A stretch of DNA of 64,000 bases from Kangiella spongicola (GTDB taxonomy: Bacteria; Pseudomonadota; Gammaproteobacteria; Enterobacterales; Kangiellaceae), in assembly GCF_003194565.2 (NCBI RefSeq), contig NZ_QICH01000003.1, positions 186,001-250,000 of the forward strand. The letters are read 5' to 3'. How positions within the stretch are numbered: position 1 is the first letter of the stretch; each line of letters opens with the position of its first letter. The notes under the pieces were generated by a model, which ran no database searches, was not told where the DNA came from, and saw only the letters and a list, made by a program, of their open reading frames with translations. Made by a program: the position numbers and the translations under genes. Positions 9,121-18,314 of the stretch are shown here, piece by piece.

Positions 9121-10251
9121 ATGCGTAAATGGATCTCTTTCCCGCATAAGGAAGGAACCATTTCGCGCCAAGCACACGCTGATTTACCAGAAGAAGCACC
9201 ATACGAGCGTGAAGCAGGGCGAAGCGGTTTCTTCGGTCCAACGGCTCATTTCCACCACAAGAACCCACCAACGGCGTGGGAAAAGTGGGAAGGGCCCTTG
9301 CGTCCGCGTGCCTATGATTTGAATGAGTTGGATAAAAACTCTAATTCACCTTGGGGCGCTGAAAATTTGTTATACAACGCTCATTGTAAATTCCGTATTT
9401 GGAATTGTAATGAAGCCATGCTGAACCTCGCTCGCAACGGTGATGGTGACGAATTATTCTTCGTTCATAAAGGTCAAGGCGACTTGTTCTGTGATTATGG
9501 TCATCTGGAAATCCGTGAGGGTGACTACGTTGTCATGCCTCGCGGAACTATGTGGCGCATCGAGCCACAAGAACCAATGACGATGTTGTTAATCGAGGCG
9601 ACAAACGACAGCTATCAGCTGCCTGAGAAGGGCTTAGTTGGACCTCAGGCAATCTTTGACCCTGCGATGCTGGACGTACCAAGCATTAACGATAAGTTTA
9701 AGGCGCAACAAGATGATACGCCGTGGACAGTGGAAATTAAGCGTCGTGGCCAGTTATCGCGCGTTCAATTTAACTACTCACCGTTAGATGCAATCGGTTG
9801 GCATGGTGACTTGTCGGTTGTGCGTATTAACTGGCGTGATATTCGTCCATTAATGTCACACCGTTATCACCTACCGCCATCAGCACACACAACCTTTGTC
9901 GCTAGTCGATTTGTGGTGTGTACTTTCGTGCCAAGACCGATTGAGTCTGATCCAGGCGCATTGAAAGTTCCTTTCTACCACAACAATGATGACTTTGACG
10001 AGGTCTTGTTCTATCACGCAGGCGACTTCTTTAGTCGTGATAATATTGATGCGGGTATGGTGACATTCCACCCATCAGGCTTTACTCACGGGCCGCATCC
10101 AAAAGCTTTCGAAGCGGGGCGTAAGCATGCTAAGAAAGAAACGGATGAAGTGGCGGTAATGCTTGATACGCGTGATGCGCTAGAAGTTGGCGATGCGATG
10201 GCGAGTGTGGAGAATCCGGACTACTGCAATAGCTGGAAAGCTTCTGAGTAA
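9121..10251 (+). CDS. hmgA: Homogentisate 1,2-dioxygenase
   Basis: 376 residues, the shorter bacterial form of the cupin-fold enzyme that opens the homogentisate ring to maleylacetoacetate. Likely iron ligands are His287 and Glu294 in YHNNDDFDEVLFYH and a His in the following FTHGPHP block (about 323-326); the ring-binding HPSGFTHGPHP segment is intact. It starts one base after the hpd stop, with its ribosome binding region inside the end of hpd. Loss of this gene would be expected to cause pyomelanin formation from homogentisate, as known for the family. Confidence 0.95.
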   Translation: MRKWISFPHKEGTISRQAHADLPEEAPYEREAGRSGFFGPTAHFHHKNPPTAWEKWEGPLRPRAYDLNELDKNSNSPWGAENLLYNAHCKFRIWNCNEAMLNLARNGDGDELFFVHKGQGDLFCDYGHLEIREGDYVVMPRGTMWRIEPQEPMTMLLIEATNDSYQLPEKGLVGPQAIFDPAMLDVPSINDKFKAQQDDTPWTVEIKRRGQLSRVQFNYSPLDAIGWHGDLSVVRINWRDIRPLMSHRYHLPPSAHTTFVASRFVVCTFVPRPIESDPGALKVPFYHNNDDFDEVLFYHAGDFFSRDNIDAGMVTFHPSGFTHGPHPKAFEAGRKHAKKETDEVAVMLDTRDALEVGDAMASVENPDYCNSWKASE

Positions 10252-10285
10252 CGAGTAATGGTCTTTTCTGGCTTATACGTTGTTA

Positions 10286-10343
10286 TTTAGCGTACTCAGT
10301 GAGTCATGTATTATTCATACACACCTCACTTCCGTGCGCTAAA
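10286..10343 (+). other. Inverted repeat between hmgA and fahA
   Basis: TTTAGCGTAC (10286-10295) pairs with GTGCGCTAAA (10334-10343), allowing one G-U pair, around a 38-base loop. It lies in the 232-base gap between hmgA and fahA. It could be a processing, attenuation or partial termination site that separates expression of the two gene pairs. Confidence 0.4.
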
Positions 10344-10483
10344 TGCCTCGTCTAAGCACGAAAATCCTCATTACTTGGCTAGGTCATCATAAAGCAGATG
10401 GCCTAAACGGTTGAATTTAGTGTTGTTGGGGCCATATCTAATGGCATCCACAATCGAATACACAAAGAATTTAGGAATATAGA

Positions 10484-11467
10484 ATGAAATTAGCAACTTT
10501 AAGAGATGGTACTCGTGATGGTCAGTTAGTTGTTGTAAGTAAAGATCTGACAAAAGCAACTAAAGTTGACTACGTTAAGACATTACAAGCGGCTTTGGAT
10601 GACTGGAATACTATTAAGCCAAAGTTAGAGAAGACTTATCAAGAGTTAAACGATGGTCAGATCTCTGACGCTATGGACTTTGAGCAAGAATCTTGTGAGT
10701 CACCATTACCACGAGCTTACCAGTGGGCTGACGGCAGTGCTTACGTTAACCACGTAGAGCTAGTTCGTAAGGCGCGTAACGCTGAAATGCCGGAAACTTT
10801 CTGGACAGATCCGTTAATGTACCAAGGTGGCTCTGATACCTTCTTAGGCCCTCGTGACAACATTAAAATGGCGAGCGAAGAGTATGGCATCGACATGGAA
10901 GCTGAAGTTGCAGTAATTACTGGTGATGTACCGATGGGTGCTTCAGCAGAGCAGGCGGAGAAAGAAATTCGTTTGTTGATGACCGTTAACGATGTGTCGC
11001 TTCGTGGCCTGATTCCTGGTGAGTTGGCAAAGGGCTTTGGCTTTTTCCAATCTAAACCATCTTCAGCATTTTCTCCAGTAGCCGTAACCCCTGATGAGTT
11101 AGGCGATAAGTGGGATGGTAAAAAAGTATACTTACCATTAAAAACACACCTAAACGACGAGCTTTTAGGCGCACCTGAGTGTGGTGTGGACATGGTTTTT
11201 GATTTTCCGACCTTAGTAGCTCACGCGGCTAAAACACGTCCGCTTTCAGCTGGTACGATCGTAGGATCAGGCACTATTTCGAACAAAGACCGCTCTGTTG
11301 GTTCTTCATGTTTGGCGGAAGTTCGCATGTTGGAAATCATTGAGAATGGCAAGCCAACGACACCATTTATGCAGTTCGGGGATCGTGTAACTATCGAAAT
11401 GTTTGATGAAAATAACCAAAGTATTTTTGGTCAGATCAACCAAGTCGTAGAAAAGTACGAAGCATAA
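10484..11467 (+). CDS. fahA: Fumarylacetoacetate hydrolase family protein (fumarylacetoacetase)
   Basis: 327 residues. It is the last enzyme of tyrosine degradation and hydrolyses fumarylacetoacetate to fumarate and acetoacetate. Family signatures are the acidic metal-binding stretch IDMEAEVAVITGDVP, the motif NDVSLRGLIPGELAKGFGFFQSKPSSAFSP, and SAGTIVGSGTISN. Length and N-terminus match the bacterial single-domain FAH type that sits beside maiA. A TAGGA ribosome binding site precedes the ATG. maiA follows after 22 bases, suggesting a fahA-maiA transcript. Confidence 0.94.
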   Translation: MKLATLRDGTRDGQLVVVSKDLTKATKVDYVKTLQAALDDWNTIKPKLEKTYQELNDGQISDAMDFEQESCESPLPRAYQWADGSAYVNHVELVRKARNAEMPETFWTDPLMYQGGSDTFLGPRDNIKMASEEYGIDMEAEVAVITGDVPMGASAEQAEKEIRLLMTVNDVSLRGLIPGELAKGFGFFQSKPSSAFSPVAVTPDELGDKWDGKKVYLPLKTHLNDELLGAPECGVDMVFDFPTLVAHAAKTRPLSAGTIVGSGTISNKDRSVGSSCLAEVRMLEIIENGKPTTPFMQFGDRVTIEMFDENNQSIFGQINQVVEKYEA

Positions 11468-11489
11468 GACAACTGAAAGGAGCGGGTTT

Positions 11490-12140
11490 ATGTTGAAGTT
11501 ATATAGTTATTGGCGTTCTACTGCGGCTTATCGCGTTCGAACAGCGTTAAATATTAAACGACTATCATATTCCATCATCCCAATTCATTTGGTCAAAGAT
11601 GGTGGAGAGCAGCATAAACCCGAATATGCCGAAAAAAACCCTCAGGAGTTAGTGCCATTATTAGACGATAATGGCAAGCTCTTGAGCCAATCAATGGCAA
11701 TTTGTGAGTACATTGATGAGGCGTATGATGGACCAAAGTTACTTCCTAGTGAACCTTTCCTAAGAGCTAAAGTCAGAAGTGTATGCCAAATAATTGCTTG
11801 TGATATCCACCCTTTGGATAACTTGCGTGTATTGCAGTATCTAAAAGGGGAATTGCAAGTTAGTGATGAACAAAAGTCGACATGGTATGCGCACTGGATT
11901 TTAGAAGGCTTCAAAGCTTTAGAAGCTATGTTAGCTGAGTATAAAGCACAGGGGCCTTTCTGCTTTGGTGAAGAGCTGACATTAGCAGATGTTTTCTTAG
12001 TATCACAAATGTACAATGCTCGCAGATTTGAGGTAGACTTGAGCGACTTCCCAAGATTGGTAGAAGTTGAGCAACACTGCCTAACACTCGACGCTTTTAG
12101 TGATGCGAAACCTGAAGCGCAACCAGACGCTACATTGTAG
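11490..12140 (+). CDS. maiA: Maleylacetoacetate isomerase (zeta-class GST)
   Basis: 216 residues. This glutathione-dependent enzyme isomerises maleylacetoacetate to fumarylacetoacetate, the step between HmgA and FahA. The N-terminal thioredoxin-like domain has the zeta-class start LYSYWRSTAAYRVRTALN. The usual SSCSWRVR active-site loop is replaced by RSTAAYRVR, which keeps the Ser and the Arg. It also has NPQELVPLL and the glutathione-contacting QSMAICEYID. The C-terminal helical domain contains LTLADVFLVSQMYNARRF. A strong AAGGAG ribosome binding site lies 8 bases before the ATG. Confidence 0.95.
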   Translation: MLKLYSYWRSTAAYRVRTALNIKRLSYSIIPIHLVKDGGEQHKPEYAEKNPQELVPLLDDNGKLLSQSMAICEYIDEAYDGPKLLPSEPFLRAKVRSVCQIIACDIHPLDNLRVLQYLKGELQVSDEQKSTWYAHWILEGFKALEAMLAEYKAQGPFCFGEELTLADVFLVSQMYNARRFEVDLSDFPRLVEVEQHCLTLDAFSDAKPEAQPDATL

Positions 12141-12172
12141 TAAACGAATAAAAAATTGTGAAGAGAGAATTG

Positions 12173-13435
12173 ATGAAATTAAAAACCACAAAAACATTGC
12201 TTGCACTCAGTATCGCGACACTAGTTTCAACATCAGTAGCAGCACCTTATGAGGTTGTTGACTTAGGTGGTTTAGGTGGCGATTTGAGTATTGCAAATGA
12301 TATAGATTCTGCGGGGAACCCATTTGGTTTAGCTGACGCAGAAGTAGCTGATGGAACTAGTGAGTTTATTACGCATGCTGTTCAGTTTGACGAAAACCAA
12401 CAGAATATTGATTTAGGTTCACTTCCTGACGGAACTGAAAGTTATGCAGTTGGCGTCAATGATCTTATGACTGCGGTTGGTTATTCTAACCAGATCGTAG
12501 AGCAACAGAACGACAACGGACAGACAATTAAAGTTATTGAGCACTATGCGGTGTTTTTTGAAAGTGGTGCTGTAACTAAGTTTCCGGAGCTAGAAAACCT
12601 TACTACTCCAGTAGCTCTTGATATCAATAATAATCAAATATCTATTTTGACAGGAAAATATGACGTTGATCCTGATGATGAAGTAGGTGGAGTTGATCGC
12701 GGTATTATCTACGACAGAAATGCAGATTTATATCAAGTCGTAGAGCCTTTTGCCGAGGGAGTTGATAGACGCTCCTATATTACGGGTATAAACAATGTAA
12801 ATGACATAGTTGGCTTCACTGATAAAGAAGTTGGCGACACGGTTCAAATTGCTTCATATTTTGCTAATACATCAGACCTAAGTAATATTACAGAAATTGA
12901 GACAGTCGATAATAGAGCTATTTTTGCCATGGCTGTGAACGATTCAAAAGAAGTCGTTGGCAGTATTTTTATTCCTAATACTCGTGGACAAAGAGAAGCT
13001 TTTTATATCGATATGTCTGACAGTAGTCCTCAGCTAAAGTTTTTAGGCTTTTTAGATGATGATTTTAATGATTCTCGTGCACTGGCGATCAACAATGTTG
13101 GGCAAATCGTCGGCAGAGCATTAACATCAGCTCCTACGCTCAATGAGTCTGGTGCTTTTCTGTACGAAAATGATGAAATGAAAAATCTAAACGACCTTAT
13201 CGCATGCGATTCTCCTTGGATTTTAACGGAGGCGAGAGCCATTAACGATGCAGGTCAAATTGTTGGTGTTGGTACTGTGGATGGTGAAATTAGAGCTTTC
13301 CGCCTGGATCCTACGGGTGAGCCAGTCGAAGAGTGCGGTGATACAGATCCGCAACCAAATGATGGTGGTGGAAGCGTTCCAGTTATCCTTCTAGGGATTC
13401 TTGTGGCTTTGGGCATAAGAAGACGTTTTTCTTAA
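12173..13435 (+). CDS. Secreted DUF3466-like repeat protein with GlyGly-CTERM-like tail
   Basis: 420 residues, with an N-terminal signal peptide ending in SVAA. The body carries at least five copies of an A-x-A-I-N-x-x-G-Q-I-V-G type repeat (for example VGVNDLMTAVGYS, AINNVGQIVGRA, AINDAGQIVGVG), as in DUF3466/HAF-repeat proteins, likely a beta-propeller. The C-terminus is GGGS, then a hydrophobic helix VPVILLGILVALGI, then RRR. This is the layout of GlyGly-CTERM sorting tails that are cut by rhombosortase. ATG 12173 follows GAGAG at good distance; a GTG five codons upstream (12158) lacks a site. It follows maiA by 32 bases but has no evident role in tyrosine breakdown. Confidence 0.75.
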   Translation: MKLKTTKTLLALSIATLVSTSVAAPYEVVDLGGLGGDLSIANDIDSAGNPFGLADAEVADGTSEFITHAVQFDENQQNIDLGSLPDGTESYAVGVNDLMTAVGYSNQIVEQQNDNGQTIKVIEHYAVFFESGAVTKFPELENLTTPVALDINNNQISILTGKYDVDPDDEVGGVDRGIIYDRNADLYQVVEPFAEGVDRRSYITGINNVNDIVGFTDKEVGDTVQIASYFANTSDLSNITEIETVDNRAIFAMAVNDSKEVVGSIFIPNTRGQREAFYIDMSDSSPQLKFLGFLDDDFNDSRALAINNVGQIVGRALTSAPTLNESGAFLYENDEMKNLNDLIACDSPWILTEARAINDAGQIVGVGTVDGEIRAFRLDPTGEPVEECGDTDPQPNDGGGSVPVILLGILVALGIRRRFS

Positions 13436-13450
13436 GCTCTAGCTTGCAAT

Positions 13451-13478
13451 AAAAAAGCCTCCATTAGGAGGCTTTTTT
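13451..13478. terminator. Bidirectional intrinsic terminator
   Basis: A stem AAAAAAGCCTCC / GGAGGCTTTTTT with an ATTA loop lies between the convergent DUF3466-like gene and etfD. Confidence 0.92.
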
Positions 13479-13505
13479 ATTGGTGTATTTATTTCAAACT
13501 AAAAG

Positions 13506-15161
13506 TTACATATTCGGGTAGTTTGGTCCACCAGCACCTTCAGGCGCGACCCATGTAATGTTTTGGCTTGGATCTTTAATGTCACATGTCTTGCAGTGTA
13601 CGCAGTTCTGAGCATTAATCACAAATTTAGGGTTGTTACCGTCATCGTCACGAACTACCTCATAAACTCCAGCAGGGCAGTAGCGCTGAGCAGGCTCATC
13701 GTACTTTTCCAAGTTCACCTCAATTGGAATGCTATCGTCTTGCAATTTAAGGTGAACGGGCTGATCTTCCTCATGGTTAGTATTTGAGACAAACACGGAA
13801 GAAAGTTTATCGAAAGACAGCTTTCCGTCAGGCTTTGGGTAATCAATTTTCTTACATTGATCCGCTGGTTTCATTTGCGCGTAATCCGGCTTCGGATCGC
13901 TCAATGTCCAAGGCAATTTACCATTAAAGATATTTAAGTCGATAAAGGCATACGCTGAACCTAGGAAGTTACCCCATTTGTGCTGAGCTGGGCCAAAGTT
14001 ACGCTGTTGATGTAGCTCGCGCCAAGCCCAGGAAGCTTTGTAGTTGGCTTCATACTCAGCAAGCTCGTCATTGGCTCTGTTGCCGCCAAAGGCTGCCATA
14101 ATCGTTTCTGCAGCGATAATACCCGACTTCATTGCAGTGTGTGTACCTTTGATCTTAGCGAAGTTCAAAGTTCCAGCATTATCACCGATTAAAAGACCAC
14201 CCGGGAATGACATCTTAGGTTGTGACTGCAGGCCGCCTTTGGTCAGCGCTCGTGCGCCGTAAGAAATGCGCTCGCCGCCCTCTAAGTATTGCTTTATGAC
14301 TTTCTGATGCTTGTAGCGCTGGAATTCATGAAATGGGCTCACATGCGGATTAGAGTAGGAAAGATCGGTAATTAAGCCTACAGCTACTTGGTTGTCTTCG
14401 ATATGATACAAGAAACCGCCACCAGCAGAGCCTGACTCGCTTAATGGCCATCCTGCGGTGTGAACTACCAATCCTTCGTGATGCTGCTCTGCTGGAATTT
14501 TCCAAAGCTCTTTAATGCCAATTCCGTAGTGCTGAGGCTCTTTGCCTTCATCAAGGTTAAACTTCGCGATAAGCTCTTTACCTAAGTGACCGCGACAGCC
14601 CTCTCCAAACAGGGTGTACTTAGCGTGAAGCTCCATACCTGGCATATAACCGTCTTTTTTCTCACCATCTCTGCCAATTCCCATATCACCTGTGGCGATA
14701 CCCTTGACTGAGCCATCGTCATTGTAAAGAACTTCTGAAGCAGCGAAGCCAGGGAAAATCTCAACACCTAAAGCCTCTGCCTGTTCGGCTAACCAGCGAC
14801 ACAAATTACCAAGGCTGATGATATAGTTGCCATCATTGTGCATGGTTTTAGGAACGAAGAAGTTAGGTATTTTTGTAGCTTTTTCTTCGTTTTTCATGAG
14901 GTAGATGGAATCGCCTGTCACTTTTGTATTCAGTGGCGCGCCTTTCTCTTCCCAGTCAGGGATTAGCTCATTCAATGCGGTTGGTTCGATTACGGCACCA
15001 GACAGTATGTGCGCACCGACCTCGGAACCTTTTTCTACGACACAAACCATCAATTCTTTGTCGCTCTCGATGGCTAGTTGGCGCAACTTGATCGCCGCTG
15101 CTAAACCAGAAGGGCCTGCACCCACTATCACAACGTCAAATTCCATAAATTCGCGTTCCAC
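13506..15161 (-). CDS. etfD: Electron transfer flavoprotein-ubiquinone oxidoreductase
   Basis: 551 residues, full length. It is a membrane-associated flavoprotein that passes electrons from reduced ETF to ubiquinone. The FAD-binding Rossmann motif is VVIVGAGPSGLAAAIKL, the second FAD motif is GLLIGDNAGTLNFAKIKGTHTAMKSG, and the C-terminal ferredoxin-like domain binds the [4Fe-4S] cluster (CPAGVYEV and NCVHCKTCDIKDP). The start is GTG, six bases after an AGGAG site; an internal ATG five codons on is the alternative. It is divergent from etfBA across a 167-base gap, so the ETF and its quinone reductase are likely co-regulated. Confidence 0.97.
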   Translation of the reverse strand: MEREFMEFDVVIVGAGPSGLAAAIKLRQLAIESDKELMVCVVEKGSEVGAHILSGAVIEPTALNELIPDWEEKGAPLNTKVTGDSIYLMKNEEKATKIPNFFVPKTMHNDGNYIISLGNLCRWLAEQAEALGVEIFPGFAASEVLYNDDGSVKGIATGDMGIGRDGEKKDGYMPGMELHAKYTLFGEGCRGHLGKELIAKFNLDEGKEPQHYGIGIKELWKIPAEQHHEGLVVHTAGWPLSESGSAGGGFLYHIEDNQVAVGLITDLSYSNPHVSPFHEFQRYKHQKVIKQYLEGGERISYGARALTKGGLQSQPKMSFPGGLLIGDNAGTLNFAKIKGTHTAMKSGIIAAETIMAAFGGNRANDELAEYEANYKASWAWRELHQQRNFGPAQHKWGNFLGSAYAFIDLNIFNGKLPWTLSDPKPDYAQMKPADQCKKIDYPKPDGKLSFDKLSSVFVSNTNHEEDQPVHLKLQDDSIPIEVNLEKYDEPAQRYCPAGVYEVVRDDDGNNPKFVINAQNCVHCKTCDIKDPSQNITWVAPEGAGGPNYPNM

Positions 15162-15328
15162 CTAGATCTCCTCTTAAAATTGATTAAAATTCAGTCAAAA
15201 CATGGCTAAAATCACGATAAACTATTGACCTTCAGCCAGTAAAACGTCACCATTACGCCCTATTTTACAAAAGATAGGCGTTTAGATCGTCTATATTTGG
15301 CAGAGATTATACATACGATAGGGTTTTC

Positions 15329-16078
15329 ATGAAAATTCTAGTTGCAATAAAACGAGTTATCGACGCGAATGTGAAGGTTCGTGTTAAGCCGGACAATAGC
15401 GGAGTAGAGACTGCTAACGTTAAAATGTCTATGAATCCATTCTGTGAAATTGCAGTAGAAGAAGCTGTTCGCCTAAAAGAAAAGGGTGTCGCTTCTGAAG
15501 TTGTCGCAGTATCAATTGGTAATCAACAGTGCCAAGAGACTTTGCGTACAGCATTAGCACTAGGTGCTGATAAAGCAATTTTAGTCAAAACAGACGATCA
15601 GCTAGAGCCATTAGCTGTGTCTAAAGTTTTAAAGAAGGTTGTTGAGCAAGAAGAGCCGCAAATGGTGCTTTTAGGTAAGCAGTCAATTGATGGTGATAAC
15701 AACCAAACAGGCCAGATGCTTGGCGCTCTTTTAGGTTGGGGCCAAGGTACTTTTGCTTCAGAAGTAGAAGTCGAAGATGGTAAAACAAAAGTGACGCGTG
15801 AAATTGATGGTGGCTTGCAAACTATTGAGTTAAGCCTTCCAGCAGTTATCACAACGGATCTTCGTTTGAATGAGCCGCGTTTTGCATCGTTACCAAACAT
15901 CATGAAAGCAAAGCGTAAACCTCTTGATGAGATTGCTTTAGCTGACTTAGGTGTTGATACGGCCAACCGTACAGAGACTTTAAGTGTTGAAAACCCACCA
16001 GAGCGTAGCGAAGGTGTTAAGGTTGAAACAGTGGCTGAGCTTGTTGATAAACTAAAAAATGAAGCGAAGGTGATCTAA
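15329..16078 (+). CDS. etfB: Electron transfer flavoprotein, beta subunit
   Basis: 249 residues. This small ETF subunit binds AMP and supports the FAD-binding alpha subunit. It starts [22 protein letters not shown] and contains [38 protein letters not shown] and the recognition-loop region [22 protein letters not shown], all standard for acyl-CoA-dehydrogenase-type ETFs. Its stop codon directly abuts the ATG of etfA. Confidence 0.97.
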   Translation: MKILVAIKRVIDANVKVRVKPDNSGVETANVKMSMNPFCEIAVEEAVRLKEKGVASEVVAVSIGNQQCQETLRTALALGADKAILVKTDDQLEPLAVSKVLKKVVEQEEPQMVLLGKQSIDGDNNQTGQMLGALLGWGQGTFASEVEVEDGKTKVTREIDGGLQTIELSLPAVITTDLRLNEPRFASLPNIMKAKRKPLDEIALADLGVDTANRTETLSVENPPERSEGVKVETVAELVDKLKNEAKVI

Positions 16079-17008
16079 ATGACGACTTTAGTAATTGCAG
16101 AGCACAATAATAGCGAATTACAAGCTTCGACGTATAACACCATCGCAGCTGCGAAACAGCTTAGTGGTGAAACGGTAGTGCTAGTGGCTGGCCACAACTG
16201 TGAGTCAGTAGCTGAGCAAGCGGCTAAAGCAGAAGGTGTTGATAAAGTTTTATTGGCACAAGCTGACTTTTTAGAGCACTTATTAGCAGAAGACGTTGAG
16301 AAGGCTGTAATGGCGCAAGAGGGCGACTATTCGCATATCTTAGCGCCGGCTTCGACTTTCGGTAAGAATATGATGCCGCGCATCTCAGCTTTGTTAGACG
16401 TGCAGCAAATTTCAGACATCATCTCTGTAGAGTCAGATGACACCTTTAAGCGTCCTGTTTATGCGGGTAACGCCATTGCCACCGTTAAAAGTAACGATAG
16501 CAAAAAAGTGATTACTGTTCGCGCAACTGCTTTCGACGCTTTAGCGACTGAAGGTGGTTCTGCCGCAATTGAAAATGTTGATGCTGGTTCACATACGCCG
16601 TTGAGTAATTACGTCAGCGAAGAACTAACTAAGTCAGAGCGTCCTGATCTTGGTACAGCGAAAGTTGTTGTATCGGGTGGTCGCGGAATGGGTAACGGCG
16701 AAAACTTTGAAATGCTAGAAACACTAGCGGATAAGTTAGGCGCAGCTGTTGGTGCATCACGCGCCGCGGTTGATGCTGGTTTCGTACCAAACGATTACCA
16801 AGTAGGTCAAACCGGTAAAATCGTTGCTCCTGAGTTGTATATTGCCGTTGGTATTTCTGGTGCTATTCAGCACTTAGCGGGTATGAAAGACTCAAAAGTA
16901 ATTGTTGCTATCAACAAAGACGAAGAAGCACCTATTTTCCAGGTAGCTGATTACGGCTTGGTTGAAGACTTATTTAAAGCAGTTCCAGAGTTGATTGATG
17001 CTCTGTAA
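16079..17008 (+). CDS. etfA: Electron transfer flavoprotein, alpha subunit
   Basis: 309 residues. It is the FAD-carrying subunit of ETF, which collects electrons from acyl-CoA dehydrogenases and related flavoenzymes and hands them to EtfD. The C-terminal FAD domain is clear: [61 protein letters not shown] and [18 protein letters not shown]. The start codon follows the etfB stop without a gap (translational coupling). A strong terminator follows. Confidence 0.97.
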   Translation: MTTLVIAEHNNSELQASTYNTIAAAKQLSGETVVLVAGHNCESVAEQAAKAEGVDKVLLAQADFLEHLLAEDVEKAVMAQEGDYSHILAPASTFGKNMMPRISALLDVQQISDIISVESDDTFKRPVYAGNAIATVKSNDSKKVITVRATAFDALATEGGSAAIENVDAGSHTPLSNYVSEELTKSERPDLGTAKVVVSGGRGMGNGENFEMLETLADKLGAAVGASRAAVDAGFVPNDYQVGQTGKIVAPELYIAVGISGAIQHLAGMKDSKVIVAINKDEEAPIFQVADYGLVEDLFKAVPELIDAL

Positions 17009-17030
17009 TTTTTTGCTTTAAGTGTTCAAG

Positions 17031-17057
17031 AAAAAACCGCCTTTTGGCGGTTTTTTT
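17031..17057 (+). terminator. Intrinsic terminator of etfBA
   Basis: A stem AAAAAACCGCC / GGCGG with a TTTT loop and a run of seven T, 22 bases after the etfA stop. Confidence 0.92.
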
Positions 17058-17120
17058 ATGTTTTTGTTATTATCTTACTCGTCACAGATGCGCTCAACTT
17101 GTTTAGTATCGTATTCTTAA

Positions 17121-17314
17121 GTTCATTTTTTGACGAGCAAAAAACGAACCAAAAAACTCGCCCCTAAAAGTTAGGTCCTTTGGACTGCCCTCACAATTCA
17201 AAATTAATTGACGAGCCGCAAAACGAAACGTCCTGTTTCGTCTTTGCTAAATTGGGCTATCCCTGCCCAATTTGCTCTATAATTTTAAAATGTGAGGCTA
17301 ACTTTTAAAGGGGG
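17121..17314. repeat. ~194-bp structured intergenic repeat, copy A
   Basis: The element fills most of the 351-base gap between etfA and the DUF1338 gene. The left end forms a hairpin (GTTCATTTTTTG ... CAAAAAACGAAC, 17121-17149). Next comes CCCCTAAAAGTTAG (17161-17174), whose inverted partner CTAACTTTTAAAGGGG closes the right end (17298-17313). Inside is a 9-bp stem AAATTGGGC / GCCCAATTT (17249-17273). Copy B at 41299-41491 has the same left hairpin, the same CCCC...GTTAG / CTAAC...GGGG ends and nearly the same length. Copy C at 42169-42256 is a partial, inverted one. It codes for no credible protein. Confidence 0.75.
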
Positions 17315-17359
17315 AACAAAGCGCTAATCTTCTAGGGCAGTGCACCGAGGGATGCTTTA

Positions 17360-18169
17360 TTAAGCTGCGTTAGTAGATTCGAAAATCTTATCAGCACTAG
17401 CTGCGACGAAACCTTGGTAAAGCTCGCCGTTTTCCATAGGGAAGCGCTCTGCAAATTCATAGAAGCAAGTTCGAATAGGGTGTTTGCCGCCATTGAATTC
17501 CCAGTCGACGATGTTGGCCATGGTAGAGCTTTGCTTTAAGCAAACTTCTTCGTTGCCTTTAATTTCGCCGCCACTAGTGTTTAACTCAAATCCTTTGACT
17601 TTCAGGAATTCGTTTACAGCTTCAATGTTTTTCATGCCTTTAAGCTTATTGACTGACACTGTAAAGTGGTTGGCGCGTAGGCCAAAAGCGGCTAGCCATG
17701 CGGCGTATTCACTTTCTTCAAGTAGACGCTCATAAGCTTCGCGGGTTACTTTGCCCCATGGGCGAGAAGGGAGCGATAGGCCATTTTGACGAATATTCCA
17801 GTTTGCTTCGGCGATTAAGCCGCGGCAGAACATTTGTAGCTCAGCTGAAAACTCTTCTAATAACAACTCGCTAACGAAAATTTTAGGTGCGTCTTCATCA
17901 GTTTTGTGTTGGAAGTGTTTGGCGTAAAGCTTTTTCTCTTCGAAGTGATACTCACCAGCAGCTTCGTAACCGAACTGCTCAAGGTGTTTACCAATATTTT
18001 CTAAGTTCATAGCGCCTTCATTAAAGGTTCTTAGGGCTATGTGATCATTAATAATAGTATCGTCGCCCAATGCTTTGAATTCTTCGTGAATGGCTTTGGC
18101 GTCAGGCGTGATTGCTAAATAATCATTCCACAATGCGTCAAAAAGAGCGTTGTGATTTTGCGTGCTCAT
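17360..18169 (-). CDS. DUF1338 family metalloenzyme (HglS-like)
   Basis: 269 residues. The DUF1338 family includes P. putida HglS, an iron-dependent 2-oxoadipate dioxygenase/decarboxylase that yields D-2-hydroxyglutarate, and plant FLO7. The probable metal ligands are visible: His in NDHIALRTF (about residue 43), His in RANHFTVSVN and Glu in CFYEFAERF. The conserved SRPWGKVTREAY is present too. It is much shorter than HglS (about 460), so it belongs to a compact subgroup and its substrate is uncertain. It stands alone between the etf genes and suhB. Confidence 0.8.
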   Translation of the reverse strand: MSTQNHNALFDALWNDYLAITPDAKAIHEEFKALGDDTIINDHIALRTFNEGAMNLENIGKHLEQFGYEAAGEYHFEEKKLYAKHFQHKTDEDAPKIFVSELLLEEFSAELQMFCRGLIAEANWNIRQNGLSLPSRPWGKVTREAYERLLEESEYAAWLAAFGLRANHFTVSVNKLKGMKNIEAVNEFLKVKGFELNTSGGEIKGNEEVCLKQSSTMANIVDWEFNGGKHPIRTCFYEFAERFPMENGELYQGFVAASADKIFESTNAA

Positions 18170-18314
18170 ATCGTTTAAACCTACTTGTTTACAATGAGTG
18201 TATTAACTCTGGTAAGAGGACAGACCAATTGTACAATCATTGGGCTGTCCTTTTCAATCTTCGGGTGTGAATATGGTGATAGACTTTTAGATTTAAAGGC
18301 CCACTTTCCTAGAA

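Noticed and set aside
10741-11193. 150-residue frame on the - strand inside fahA
   Set aside because: Shadow of a well-conserved gene; no coding features.
15162-15328. PsrA/FadR-type operator between etfD and etfB
   Set aside because: No clear inverted repeat matching those motifs could be found by eye.
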